Below, one piece after another: positions 55,795 through 64,000 of a stretch of DNA of 64,000 bases (position 1 is its first letter; every line of letters starts with the position of its first letter). Source of the stretch: Legionella feeleii. GTDB taxonomy: Bacteria; Pseudomonadota; Gammaproteobacteria; Legionellales; Legionellaceae. Position numbers and translations under genes: made by a program. Under the pieces are notes generated by a model that saw only the letters and a list, made by a program, of their open reading frames with translations, searched no databases and was not told the origin of the DNA. The DNA lies in the NCBI RefSeq assembly GCF_001467625.1, contig NZ_LNYB01000016.1, forward strand, positions 17,265 to 81,264. Reading direction: 5' to 3'.

Positions 55795-57300
55795 TTAGGC
55801 CTTTATTGGAGAGCATACGTCACGATTCCACCAACCGCCACCTAGTGCCTGAAATAAAGCCGCAGTATCTATAAAACGATTTGCCTGATTTTGTGCAAGA
55901 GTAATCAGAGCTTGTTGATAATTCTGTTGGGCATTTAGTACAAACAGATGATCAACTGCTCCAGCTTCCCATTGTTGCTGGGCGATGGCAAGACTCCTCC
56001 GAGCTGCCTGGGTTGCATTGGCTGCTGTTTTTAGACTGATTGCATCAAATTGAATCGCCTTGAGGGTATCGGCAACGTCTTGAAAAGAGGCAAGTACGAC
56101 ACTGCGGTATTGCTCGACAGCTTGTTGATAAGCGGCAATCGCTGCGCGTTTTTTATGTAACAAAGCGCCCGCATCAAAGACCGGCTGGGTCAAATTGAGG
56201 CCGATGTCCCAAAATTTGGTTAATGAGCTAAATAAGGTTCCCAATTCAATCGCAGAGCTACCAGCATCAGCAGTTATTACAATATTAGGCAGCTGATTGG
56301 CAATGGCAACACCAATTTGTGCACTTGCGGCGTGTATTTGCGCTTCTGCGGCGCGGATATCAGGGCGTTGTTCAATCAGACGTGCCGGTATTCCAAGGGG
56401 AAGTTTTTCTGGGAGAGTCAGTGAGCTTAGCTCAAATTTCTGCGCAAATTCTTCACTGGGAAAATGACCACAAAGAACAGAAAGTAAATGACGTTGCTGG
56501 GCAAGTTGTTTTTGCAATGGGGGTAAAACGGTTTGTGCCTGGGCAAGTGCTGCTTGTTGTGCAGCAACTGCAACGGCACCAATTTGGCCAACGCTTTGTT
56601 GCTTCAGCATCATGTCCAGTTGTTTTTGTGCGATAGCTATACTTCGTTGGGTTGCTTTGATTTGTTCCCTGATAGACGCTTCCTGGATAACTGCCATAAC
56701 CACATTGGAAGTCAGGGTCAGATAGATAGCTTCCTGCTGAAAAAGTGCCGTCTCGGCCTGCGCCTGCAAGGATTCAACTTGCCGCATATTGCCACCAAAG
56801 ACGTCAGGAACATAAGACACTGTAAGTTGAGGGGTTGTTAAACTGTAAACATAGGCATTTGATGCAACGATACTGGAGAGGGTATGTGCAGTTAGATGAC
56901 GAGTCGGATTTAAATTGGCAGAAACGTAGGGCAATAAAGTAGCACGTTGAGCCATTGCATTTTCTTGTGCTACACGCAAGGCAGCTGCTGCTGCTTTTAG
57001 ATCGGGGTTAGTCTGCAAGGCGGATGCTATCAAGTCGTTGAGCGGCTTGGAGTGAAATAGTTTCCACCATTGTGCTGGTATGTCCAGGTTATTGACCAGG
57101 TATTGCTTATTGCCTCCTGTAGTTTTTGCAGAAATGGTGGAAGCGGGTAATGGTTGAGCAGTGTACTGTTTTATTTTTGGCGGGAGGGGGCGATGAAAGT
57201 CAGGGCCCATAACACAACTGTTTAACATAATAGCTGCTATAACTGTCGAGAGGAGGTGACAGCCTGCGTGGCGATAGTTTATTCCCCATGCATTTCTCAT
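55795..57300 (-). CDS. Outer-membrane factor of an RND efflux pump (OprM/CzcC-type lipoprotein, HelC-like)
   Basis: A 501-residue outer-membrane channel. The lipobox LNSC (Cys near 29) and CVMGPDFHRPLPP are typical of NodT-type channels, followed by two repeated helix-strand halves. Each half contains an amino-terminal DLKAAAAALRVAQENAMAQRA-type helix and RPDIRAAEAQIHAASAQIG later. It ends the pump that starts with the adaptor and the RND protein; the start overlaps the pump gene by 4 bases. It resembles HelC of the Legionella hel locus. Confidence 0.92.
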   Translation of the reverse strand: MRNAWGINYRHAGCHLLSTVIAAIMLNSCVMGPDFHRPLPPKIKQYTAQPLPASTISAKTTGGNKQYLVNNLDIPAQWWKLFHSKPLNDLIASALQTNPDLKAAAAALRVAQENAMAQRATLLPYVSANLNPTRHLTAHTLSSIVASNAYVYSLTTPQLTVSYVPDVFGGNMRQVESLQAQAETALFQQEAIYLTLTSNVVMAVIQEASIREQIKATQRSIAIAQKQLDMMLKQQSVGQIGAVAVAAQQAALAQAQTVLPPLQKQLAQQRHLLSVLCGHFPSEEFAQKFELSSLTLPEKLPLGIPARLIEQRPDIRAAEAQIHAASAQIGVAIANQLPNIVITADAGSSAIELGTLFSSLTKFWDIGLNLTQPVFDAGALLHKKRAAIAAYQQAVEQYRSVVLASFQDVADTLKAIQFDAISLKTAANATQAARRSLAIAQQQWEAGAVDHLFVLNAQQNYQQALITLAQNQANRFIDTAALFQALGGGWWNRDVCSPIKA

Positions 57301-60300
57301 GGTTCTTTCCTGTTTGTACGAATTTCTTTTTTAATTTTGCCTGCTATCATGCGTTCTTCAATAAAATAATACAGTGCGGGTAAAAGAAGGAGTGTGAGTG
57401 CTGTTGCGGATACCAACCCACCAACAATGACTGTTGCTAAAGGACGTTGTACATCAGAGCCTAAGCCATGTGTCGTAGCGGCGGGGATCATTCCAATTGC
57501 CGCAACGGTAGCGGTCATTAAAACAGGTCGTAATCGCTCCTTGGCACCGTGGATAACTGCTTCTTTCAAGCTGCCCTTATGTTCTTTTTGCCAGCGATTG
57601 AGATTGGAAATCATAATGATGGCATTGAGTACGGCTACTCCAAACAGGGCTATGAAGCCCACAGCACTGGATACGTTCAAAGTCATGCCGCGTAGAATGA
57701 GGGCAACTAAACCACCAAACATTGCCAGAGGAACTGCGAGAAGGATTAGACCTGGTTGGCGTAAATTACCAAATTGAGAAAATAATAAAACCAACATTAA
57801 CCCCATCAGCATAGGAATAATGACAGCAAGCCTTGCTTGCGCTCGCTGTTGGTTTTCTAATTGCCCACCCCAGGTAATTTCATAGTCAGTATGATCATAG
57901 TGAATATTATGAGCAAGCAGCTTTTTTGCTTCATTGGTAAAGGATACCAAGTCACGACCCCGCAGGTTTAAACGTACGGTTAGTTGGCGTCGACCCATTT
58001 CGCGCGTAATAGTGGTTTGACCTTCTACAAATCTAATTTTAGCGAGCTGTCCTAATGCAACTTGTGCCCCATTGGCCGTCGTCAGCAACATATTGCCAAT
58101 CGCTTGCGGATTATTGCGGGCGGTTTCATTGAATCTTACTGCGACATCATAACTGCGATCTTCAATGTAAACTCGAGTAACTGGACTCCCGCCAATACCG
58201 GTTTGAATAAGTGCCATGATATCAGCGATGTCGATCCCTAAACGGGCAATCGCAGCTCTGTCAACATCAATGCGAAGCTCTGTCATCGGCGGTTCTTGAT
58301 CAATAATGACATCTTGGGCGCCAGGAACCGTTTTTAAAAGCTGTACAATTGATGTAGCAAGATGTCGGACGCCACGAAAATTATTACCATATACTTTGAC
58401 AACCAAGTCACTATGAGCACCTGCTACCTTATCTAATACGCCGTCAATCATTGGTTGTGAAAAGGCAACCTGAATTCCGGCTAGTTGTGCATACCTGTTT
58501 TGGAGATGTTTAATCAACTCTTGTTTGCTCCATCCTGATTTCCAGGTATTGTAAGGATGCAGGGTAATTGCGCATTCTATATGCGAAGGTGTAAACGGAT
58601 CGGTACCTTCATCGTTACGTCCGACTTGAGTAACAATATGATCCACTTCTTTGAATTCCATAGTAGCCGCCCGTAATTCGGCTGCCATCTGTGCTGCTTT
58701 ATCCAGCGAAATACCGGGAGGAAGAGTGACTTGTAACCAGATAGAACCCTCATCAAGATAAGGCAGAAAATCTCTTCCAATAGACATTCCTAGAAGGGTA
58801 ACCACCAGGAAAGTAGAGAGAAATAACCCCATAACTAGTTTATTCTTGCCAATCAAACGCGCTAATAACGATTCATAGCGCGGCATGATCCATAAAAGAA
58901 AGCGATTTTTATAGATGCGAATAGGATTGTGATAGGACCAATAAGCAAGACCGGGGATTAGTGTTAAGGCTACTAATAACGCGCCAATCAAGGCAAAGCC
59001 TACTGCAAAGGCCATCGGTGAAAATAATTTATATTCAATTTGCTGGAAGGCAAAGAGAACGGAATACGCAGTGATGATAACGAGAATACCAAAGAAAATT
59101 GGTTGGGTGACTTGCAAGGTTGATTGCAGAATATCGTCTTCGGTTAATATTGCTTTTTCATCTTCTTCACGGCGGCGCAAAATATTTTCCATTACTACGA
59201 TCCCGCCATCCACAATGATCCCGAAGTCGATTGCCCCCAGTGATAATAAATTGGCAGGAATATCGAAATTATACATACAGATAAAAGCGATTAATAATGA
59301 GAGTGGGATGGTTAAAGCTACAATCGCAGCTGCTCGCACGCTTCCCAGAAAAAACAGTAGAACAAGGGCAACCATTGCCATGCCGTCAAATAAGGTTTTA
59401 CCAACAGTATGAACAGTAGCATGGACCAAATCGCTGCGATCGATATAGGGAACAATTTTCACTCCCTTGGGTAAGATGTGTTTATTGAGAGCATCGACGG
59501 TCTTATGTACACCGTCCATAACTTGTGAGGGGTTCTCTTTTTTAAGCATTTGTGTTATCCCTTCGATAACATCACCTTGCTCATCCTTGCCAACAATGCC
59601 GTGGCGCTCCTTACTACCAAGCTTGATTTCGCCAATATCTTTAATAAACACTGGAACATTGTTGTATTGAGTTATTTGAATATTCGCAAAATCGTTAAGG
59701 TTGTGAATTAAACCCACACCACGGACAACAATACCTTGCTCCCCGCGTTTCATAATACTGCCGCCAGCGCTGGCATTGTTTGCATTAATCGCCTGTGTAA
59801 TTTGTCCTAGTGAAAGTTTATATTTGGCCAATTTTATCGGATCAAATTCCAGTAAAAATTGAGTGGTCAGGCCACCAAAATTAGCCACCTCAACAACACC
59901 CGGAACTTGTTTAAGCTTGGGAATGACTTTCCAGAACTGTAGTTCGGATAATTCAGCCAGGGTATGTGTCTGTGATTGCAGGGTGTAGCGATAGATTTCA
60001 CCAATAGGGGAGGTTAAGGCATCTAAACCTGGTTGGGCACCATAAGGCAAGGCGACATCGTTAATTCGTTCGAGCAGGCGCTGCCGGGACCAATAATTTG
60101 GTGCACCATCACGAAAGATGACTGTAATCAACGATAAACCGAAGGTACTGCGCGAGCGCATCACACTCATACCGGGTGTGCCGATAATTTCGCGCTCCAG
60201 TGGAATAGTTATTTGTTGCTCAACTTCTTCGGCAGCAAGTCCATTCACCTGAGTAATAACCTGAGAGGTGGTGGGGGCTATATCAGGGTATGCCTCCAAA

Positions 60301-60404
60301 GGGATTTGCTTCCAGCAATAAAAACCATAGAAAGCGACAAAGATAAAAACAAGAACAACAATTCCGCGGCGTTTAAAGCACTGAGTGACTAAATTTTCAA
60401 TCAT
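57297..60404 (-). CDS. Heavy-metal RND efflux pump (CusA/CzcA family, HelA-like)
   Basis: A 1035-residue inner-membrane proton antiporter. The N terminus MIENLVTQCFKRRGIVVLVF and PLEAYPDIAPTTSQVITQVNG are the CzcA signature. The proton-relay helix reads GAIDFGIIVDGGIVVMENILRR, keeping the Asp and Glu used by heavy-metal pumps. Twelve membrane segments and two large periplasmic domains are evident, and the second-half NLNRWQKEHKG segment is also typical. The metal (Cu/Ag or Zn/Co/Cd) cannot be told. Overlaps of 8 and 4 bases join it to its neighbours. Confidence 0.95.
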   Translation of the reverse strand: MIENLVTQCFKRRGIVVLVFIFVAFYGFYCWKQIPLEAYPDIAPTTSQVITQVNGLAAEEVEQQITIPLEREIIGTPGMSVMRSRSTFGLSLITVIFRDGAPNYWSRQRLLERINDVALPYGAQPGLDALTSPIGEIYRYTLQSQTHTLAELSELQFWKVIPKLKQVPGVVEVANFGGLTTQFLLEFDPIKLAKYKLSLGQITQAINANNASAGGSIMKRGEQGIVVRGVGLIHNLNDFANIQITQYNNVPVFIKDIGEIKLGSKERHGIVGKDEQGDVIEGITQMLKKENPSQVMDGVHKTVDALNKHILPKGVKIVPYIDRSDLVHATVHTVGKTLFDGMAMVALVLLFFLGSVRAAAIVALTIPLSLLIAFICMYNFDIPANLLSLGAIDFGIIVDGGIVVMENILRRREEDEKAILTEDDILQSTLQVTQPIFFGILVIITAYSVLFAFQQIEYKLFSPMAFAVGFALIGALLVALTLIPGLAYWSYHNPIRIYKNRFLLWIMPRYESLLARLIGKNKLVMGLFLSTFLVVTLLGMSIGRDFLPYLDEGSIWLQVTLPPGISLDKAAQMAAELRAATMEFKEVDHIVTQVGRNDEGTDPFTPSHIECAITLHPYNTWKSGWSKQELIKHLQNRYAQLAGIQVAFSQPMIDGVLDKVAGAHSDLVVKVYGNNFRGVRHLATSIVQLLKTVPGAQDVIIDQEPPMTELRIDVDRAAIARLGIDIADIMALIQTGIGGSPVTRVYIEDRSYDVAVRFNETARNNPQAIGNMLLTTANGAQVALGQLAKIRFVEGQTTITREMGRRQLTVRLNLRGRDLVSFTNEAKKLLAHNIHYDHTDYEITWGGQLENQQRAQARLAVIIPMLMGLMLVLLFSQFGNLRQPGLILLAVPLAMFGGLVALILRGMTLNVSSAVGFIALFGVAVLNAIIMISNLNRWQKEHKGSLKEAVIHGAKERLRPVLMTATVAAIGMIPAATTHGLGSDVQRPLATVIVGGLVSATALTLLLLPALYYFIEERMIAGKIKKEIRTNRKEP

Positions 60405-61542
60405 TCAATATGATTCCCCCAGTTACCACCACTCGCTCATTGACGTGCAAACCCGAAACAATCTCGATGTGTTCGTCAAGCTGCGCACCGGTTTTGACGA
60501 TTCTTGTCTCAAATTGCCAGGGTGCGGTTTCAATAAAAACAATACTGTCAAATCCTCGTTGAATGACTGCCGTCAATGGTAAGACGATACTTTCATGGGG
60601 ATTACCGTAGAAGATTGCTTTGGCAAACATATTTGGTTTTAGTCGTCCATCTTTATTGTCGTGAATCATTTGAATATTGACAGTACGAGTATTGGGGTTC
60701 ACGACGGCGCCAATGTGATGAACGACGCACTGTATAGGCTGTCGATAAGCATCCAATACTATTTTGACTTTTTGACCAGGGTAAATGTTGCCGATATCTT
60801 TTTCCTGAGCATTCGCGGTAATATATACCTTTGATAAATCAGCCACGGTCATGATTGGCTGCGTTGTATCATTCCAGTAGCCACCTATCGCAGCATTTAA
60901 TTCGATAACATGCCCCGAAAGAGGGGAGCGAACTACCAGGACATGCTTGTCGTCATTGCCGGTATCTTCTACACGTAATTCAATTAATCGAGCTTTAGCT
61001 CGTGCAAGCTCACTGACTGCTTGCTCATAATTATTCTGCGCTTCTTCTGTATCATGGCGAGCGGCGATATTGGAGACAGTAAGTTTTTGCTGGCGTTTGA
61101 GATTCTGGGTTGCAAATACTAATGCAGCCTTTGCTTTATCTACATCACTCAATGCTTGAGCCAGCTCAGCAGAATCAATGGTAAACAGGATTTCACCTGT
61201 TTTGACTGAATCACCAAGGCGTTTATTAAGCGTACTGATTCGCCCTAAAAGTGGTGGTAGCACCTTAATCAATGTTGCTGGATCGGCCTCAACCATCGCA
61301 GGAATAGTAAAAGGATCTTCTATAGTTTGTTTGGTAGTAGTTTGAATAGTAATTAATTTTCGTAGCGGTGATTTTTCAGGAATAATCAGGCGGCGTCCCT
61401 GGTGCAGTAAAGGAATAACGACCTCAGGCGGCTTGGAGAAGTGTTTTGCACAACTCACAATCAGCCAGGGAATAAGTATCATAATAGTTAAACCTGTCAT
61501 GACCAAAAAAAAGCGTTTGGAGACAAGTAATTTCCAATTCAA
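60397..61542 (-). CDS. RND pump periplasmic adaptor (CzcB/CusB type, HelB-like)
   Basis: A 381-residue membrane-fusion protein with an N-terminal membrane anchor (FFLVMTGLTIMILIPWLIVS). The barrel-sandwich part (GRISTLNKRLGDSVKTGEILFTID), a helical hairpin (ALSDVDKAKAALVFATQNL onwards) and the beta-barrel segment (GHVIELNAAIGGYWNDTTQPIMTVADLSKVYITANAQEKDI) are in the normal order. It links the RND protein to the outer-membrane channel. First gene of the efflux operon; the stop overlaps the pump start by 8 bases. Confidence 0.94.
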   Translation of the reverse strand: MNWKLLVSKRFFLVMTGLTIMILIPWLIVSCAKHFSKPPEVVIPLLHQGRRLIIPEKSPLRKLITIQTTTKQTIEDPFTIPAMVEADPATLIKVLPPLLGRISTLNKRLGDSVKTGEILFTIDSAELAQALSDVDKAKAALVFATQNLKRQQKLTVSNIAARHDTEEAQNNYEQAVSELARAKARLIELRVEDTGNDDKHVLVVRSPLSGHVIELNAAIGGYWNDTTQPIMTVADLSKVYITANAQEKDIGNIYPGQKVKIVLDAYRQPIQCVVHHIGAVVNPNTRTVNIQMIHDNKDGRLKPNMFAKAIFYGNPHESIVLPLTAVIQRGFDSIVFIETAPWQFETRIVKTGAQLDEHIEIVSGLHVNERVVVTGGIILND

Positions 61543-61673
61543 AGCAATTATCCTTTTACTTTGATACTGGATTAAGAATCCAGCACGGTTTGATTACAGA
61601 CAATATTAAAACGTCTTCATTTATAAATGATTTTTATCTATACATTACTCGTTTCTTTTGAGGTGAGCAAACT

Positions 61674-61690
61674 AATTTCTTAAAGAAATT
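61674..61690. promoter_or_regulatory. Palindrome in the efflux operon upstream gap (61543-61882)
   Basis: AATTTCTT-A-AAGAAATT is a perfect 17-base palindrome about 132 bases upstream of the adaptor gene. The 340-base divergent gap is AT-rich and holds nothing else I can support. The site could bind the regulator of the pump or of the divergent secreted protein. Confidence 0.3.
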
Positions 61691-61882
61691 CTATTTATGA
61701 ATATAATTTTCATTTGTAGAGAGATGGTAGGGTGATGAGGTTATTACAAATAATACGCATCGCATTTTTTATAGCAAGATCGATTCATTAAAACACAGTA
61801 TTAATGGATTAGTTTTATCCCCTCTTTTTTTGCTGACGGGCATAGGCTAACATGGGAGATAAGTTACTAAAGGATTGTTATA

Positions 61883-62488
61883 ATGATTGTTTTTTACCGA
61901 TATCTCATAATTTGTGTATTGGCGATAGTGATGTTGCCTAATACCTATGCAGGGATGAGTAAAGATAATTTTTATCGCAGTTTTTGGCTTCCTACTTATC
62001 ATGGGGAGCGTTTGAATTATTGTATGCTCGGTGGCAAGATTTGTGGTATGCAAGTAGCCACTCGTTATTGCCGGATAATGGGTTATGCCTATGCTAATCA
62101 ACAAATTATTGATTATAACGTAGGTTTAACCAATTACATGTCTACTTCTCCAGCATGTAGGGCACAGTGCAAGGGTTGGCGTTGCAATGGTTTTAAAACT
62201 ATTCGCTGCGTTGCCAATATGAGCCACAAACCACCAAAATCCTACCACTATCGTTTAAGACGCTTTGTGTACCCCCGTTATAATAATTACCGTGTTGATT
62301 GGTGTTATGACGGACAAAAAGGGTGCGGAGAGCGAGCGGCTTATTCATTTTGTCGCCGCTTAGGTTATTTGTCCGCGCGTCGATATGCCAAGCAAGATAA
62401 AGTGGCTGCCACTAAGGCTATTGGTAATCAAAAACTATGTTTTGGTAATGCATGTAATGGATTTGCTTACATCAATTGCTATCGATAG
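61883..62488 (+). CDS. Secreted cysteine-rich protein with two repeated domains
   Basis: A 201-residue exported protein; the signal peptide ends LPNTYAG. Two similar domains follow. The first has LNYCMLGGKICGMQVATRYCRIMGYA, then ACRAQCKGWRCNGFKTIRC. The second has VDWCYDGQKGCGERAAYSFCRRLGYLSA, then LCFGNACNGFAYINCY. The common pattern is W/Y-C..GxxCGxxxAxxxCRxxGY, then C..xCNGFxxIxC, which implies conserved disulfides. The protein is strongly basic and aromatic. I know of eukaryote-like cysteine-rich modules with this look but cannot name the family. It is divergent from the efflux operon. Confidence 0.8.
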   Translation: MIVFYRYLIICVLAIVMLPNTYAGMSKDNFYRSFWLPTYHGERLNYCMLGGKICGMQVATRYCRIMGYAYANQQIIDYNVGLTNYMSTSPACRAQCKGWRCNGFKTIRCVANMSHKPPKSYHYRLRRFVYPRYNNYRVDWCYDGQKGCGERAAYSFCRRLGYLSARRYAKQDKVAATKAIGNQKLCFGNACNGFAYINCYR

Positions 62489-62551
62489 AAAAAACAAGGA
62501 AAGACACCGTGTTAACTATTTATGACACTAATAAAAAATATAGTCATTTAT

Positions 62552-62581
62552 TTGACAGTCTGTTGGTTGTTAACCAATACT
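62552..62581 (+). promoter_or_regulatory. Promoter of the FleQ-like gene with overlapping palindrome
   Basis: A consensus -35 TTGACA (62552-62557) is followed after 18 bases by AATACT (62576-62581). The inverted repeat TTGGTT-GTT-AACCAA (62563-62577) fills the spacer. The gene start lies 34 bases beyond. A regulator bound at the palindrome would block this promoter; none is identified. Confidence 0.4.
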
Positions 62582-62615
62582 CAACATTAGATAACCAGGA
62601 TATAGGGATGCGGTT

Positions 62616-63944
62616 ATGAGCAACAATGAAGCAATTTATATCATTGATGACAACGAAGAACGTTGTCACAAGCTCAGTACTATCTTGAGTTTTGTGGGTG
62701 AAACCTGTTTTCATGCAAATTATAGTAATTGGCAATCCCAATCTTACGAGAATGCTCAGGCCATTGTAGCCGGCGTCCGTTCCTCTTATAACGACACCAT
62801 TGAATTTTTGGATGAACTTGGTACTAATGCACCCAAATTACCCGTTATATTGGTTGATTCCCCTATACCCGAGAGTCGTTACTATACTAAAAACGTCTTG
62901 GCTAACCTTTGTTTCCCATTTAGTTATGCACAGATGCTGGAGGCTTTGCATAAATGTCAAATTGCTCAGGAAATTGCTTCCGCTCAAGCCAGTCATGAAA
63001 AGCGAACGTCTTTGTTTCGTAGTCTCGTAGGTAATAGTGATTCAATTAGGCAAGTACGCCGGCTGATTGAGCAGGTTGCCAATACTGAGGCAAGTGTATT
63101 ACTACTGGGGGAGTCTGGTACAGGTAAAGAAGTTGTAGCACGAAATATACATGCCCTATCGTCACGCCACAGCAAACCTTTTATTCCTATTAATTGTGGT
63201 GCTATTCCTGCTGAATTGTTGGAAAGTGAATTGTTTGGCCATGAAAAAGGTGCTTTTACAGGGGCAATTACCTCGAGACAAGGGCGTTTCGAATTGGCAA
63301 ATGGTGGCACATTATTCCTTGATGAAATTGGGGATATGCCTTTGGCCATGCAGGTTAAGCTGTTAAGGGTCTTGCAAGAGAGATGCTTTGAGCGCGTAGG
63401 CTCTAATAGAAGTGTCGAGGTCAATGTCAGAATTATTGCTGCAACGCACAGAAATCTTGAGCAGGCTATTGAGGAAGGTAAATTTCGCGAAGATCTTTTT
63501 TATCGTTTAAATGTATTTCCCATTGATATGCCTCCGTTGCGAGCCAGGCGTGAAGATTTACCGCTGTTAGTGAATGAGTTAATTGCAAGGATTGAAGGTG
63601 AAAATAGGCCAAGTGTACGTATTATGCCTGGGGCTTTGGAGGCTTTAAGCCGTTATCAGTGGCCTGGTAATGTGCGTGAGCTCGCTAATCTTGTGGAGCG
63701 GCTGTCTATTTTATTCCCAAACGGGATCGTTGATATTGATGATTTACCAAGGCGATTTAAGACGGATAATAATTTTCCTATAACGAATACCGCAGTAAGT
63801 GGCAATGAACGCGAGAGCCTGCTTGAAATGGTTAGTCAGGAGCAGGCTTTTTCGGGAGATGGTATTGACCTTAAGGAGCATTTGGTAAAAACGGAGTTAG
63901 CGCTTATTAGTCGTATTCGTTCGGGCAAATACGGGTTGCATTGA
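62616..63944 (+). CDS. fleQ: FleQ-like sigma-54 activator lacking its C-terminal helix-turn-helix
   Basis: A 442-residue FleQ-type enhancer-binding protein. The N-terminal REC-like domain ([20 protein letters not shown]) is the divergent FleQ receiver. The AAA+ core is complete: GESGTGKEV, the sigma-54 contact [18 protein letters not shown], the c-di-GMP region and WPGNVREL. The end reads [25 protein letters not shown]. In FleQ the DLK..L...E..LI segment is normally followed by about 30 residues of Fis-type helix-turn-helix (..RRTTLVEKMRKYG..). Here the frame passes straight from ELALI to KYGLH, so the DNA-binding part seems to have been cut out. Without it the protein could still oligomerise and hydrolyse ATP but not bind enhancers. 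Confidence 0.9.
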   Translation: MSNNEAIYIIDDNEERCHKLSTILSFVGETCFHANYSNWQSQSYENAQAIVAGVRSSYNDTIEFLDELGTNAPKLPVILVDSPIPESRYYTKNVLANLCFPFSYAQMLEALHKCQIAQEIASAQASHEKRTSLFRSLVGNSDSIRQVRRLIEQVANTEASVLLLGESGTGKEVVARNIHALSSRHSKPFIPINCGAIPAELLESELFGHEKGAFTGAITSRQGRFELANGGTLFLDEIGDMPLAMQVKLLRVLQERCFERVGSNRSVEVNVRIIAATHRNLEQAIEEGKFREDLFYRLNVFPIDMPPLRARREDLPLLVNELIARIEGENRPSVRIMPGALEALSRYQWPGNVRELANLVERLSILFPNGIVDIDDLPRRFKTDNNFPITNTAVSGNERESLLEMVSQEQAFSGDGIDLKEHLVKTELALISRIRSGKYGLH

Positions 63945-63975
63945 AAGAGAAAATTAATTTAGAGGGTTTAGGTTA

Positions 63976-63992
63976 AAGGGCAAGAGAGCCCT
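63976..63992 (+). terminator. Possible terminator at the window end
   Basis: AGGGC (63977-63981) and GCCCT (63988-63992) form a short stem after the FleQ-like gene; the tail is cut by the window edge, so it cannot be judged. Confidence 0.3.
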
Positions 63993-64000
63993 ATAGTCTT

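Overview
The window looks like a chromosomal segment of a Legionella species or a close Legionellaceae relative. It is AT-rich (roughly 40% GC by eye) and gammaproteobacterial. It carries a Hel/Czc-type RND metal exporter, a fused aspartate kinase/diaminopimelate decarboxylase, a Fic-domain protein with the look of a Dot/Icm effector, a membrane GGDEF-EAL protein, a FleQ-type regulator, a potABCD operon and several small secreted cysteine-rich proteins. Genus assignment rests on gene content alone; no database search was possible.

Layout. 1-570: tail of a Dps-like gene, then a structured gap that may hold a small RNA. 572-5872: membrane spermidine-synthase-like protein, parE and apbC/mrp. 5966-12347: fic, srkA, a secreted alpha-helical protein, ybdK and a MarR regulator. 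12414-22331: GGDEF-EAL protein, AddA/RecB-type helicase-nuclease, lysC-lysA fusion and a FadL porin closed by a strong terminator. 22335-31419: small secreted protein, a tandem inverted-repeat element, then tamA-tamB-hemB and mutS. 31538-34265: accessory patch with a Xre/RES toxin-antitoxin pair, a DadA-like oxidoreductase and a DUF2513 protein. 34310-38047: potABCD. 38207-42212: a cysteine-rich secreted protein and an overlapping operon (secreted hydrolase, DUF4785 protein, rmuC). 42213-43168: a long gap carrying unlisted small genes. 43169-54911: ligA, an Opp/Yej-like transporter without ATPase, a small Xre repressor, a family 3 solute-binding protein, a palindromic repeat element and dnaE. 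54961-63944: a racemase-like protein without catalytic cysteines, the three-gene RND metal efflux operon, another cysteine-rich secreted protein, and a FleQ-like activator that has lost its DNA-binding helix-turn-helix.

How genes work together. The pot genes form one ABC importer. The three RND genes form one tripartite pump with overlapping cistrons. tamA and tamB sit back to back and form an envelope assembly module coupled to hemB. The RES/Xre genes overlap by one base and share a promoter with a palindrome over its -10 box. Housekeeping replication and repair genes (parE, mutS, rmuC, ligA, dnaE, the AddA-like gene) are interleaved with this accessory material.

The most interesting object is an unlisted 47-codon gene at 42605-42748 (minus). 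It has an extended -10 promoter, a good ribosome-binding site, a textbook double-glycine secretion leader and an 18-residue Pro/Arg-rich core that aligns without gaps to the insect ribosome-targeting peptide oncocin. It is a candidate secreted proline-rich antimicrobial peptide (microcin-like), and a second small gene with a strong ribosome-binding site lies upstream of it on the same strand.
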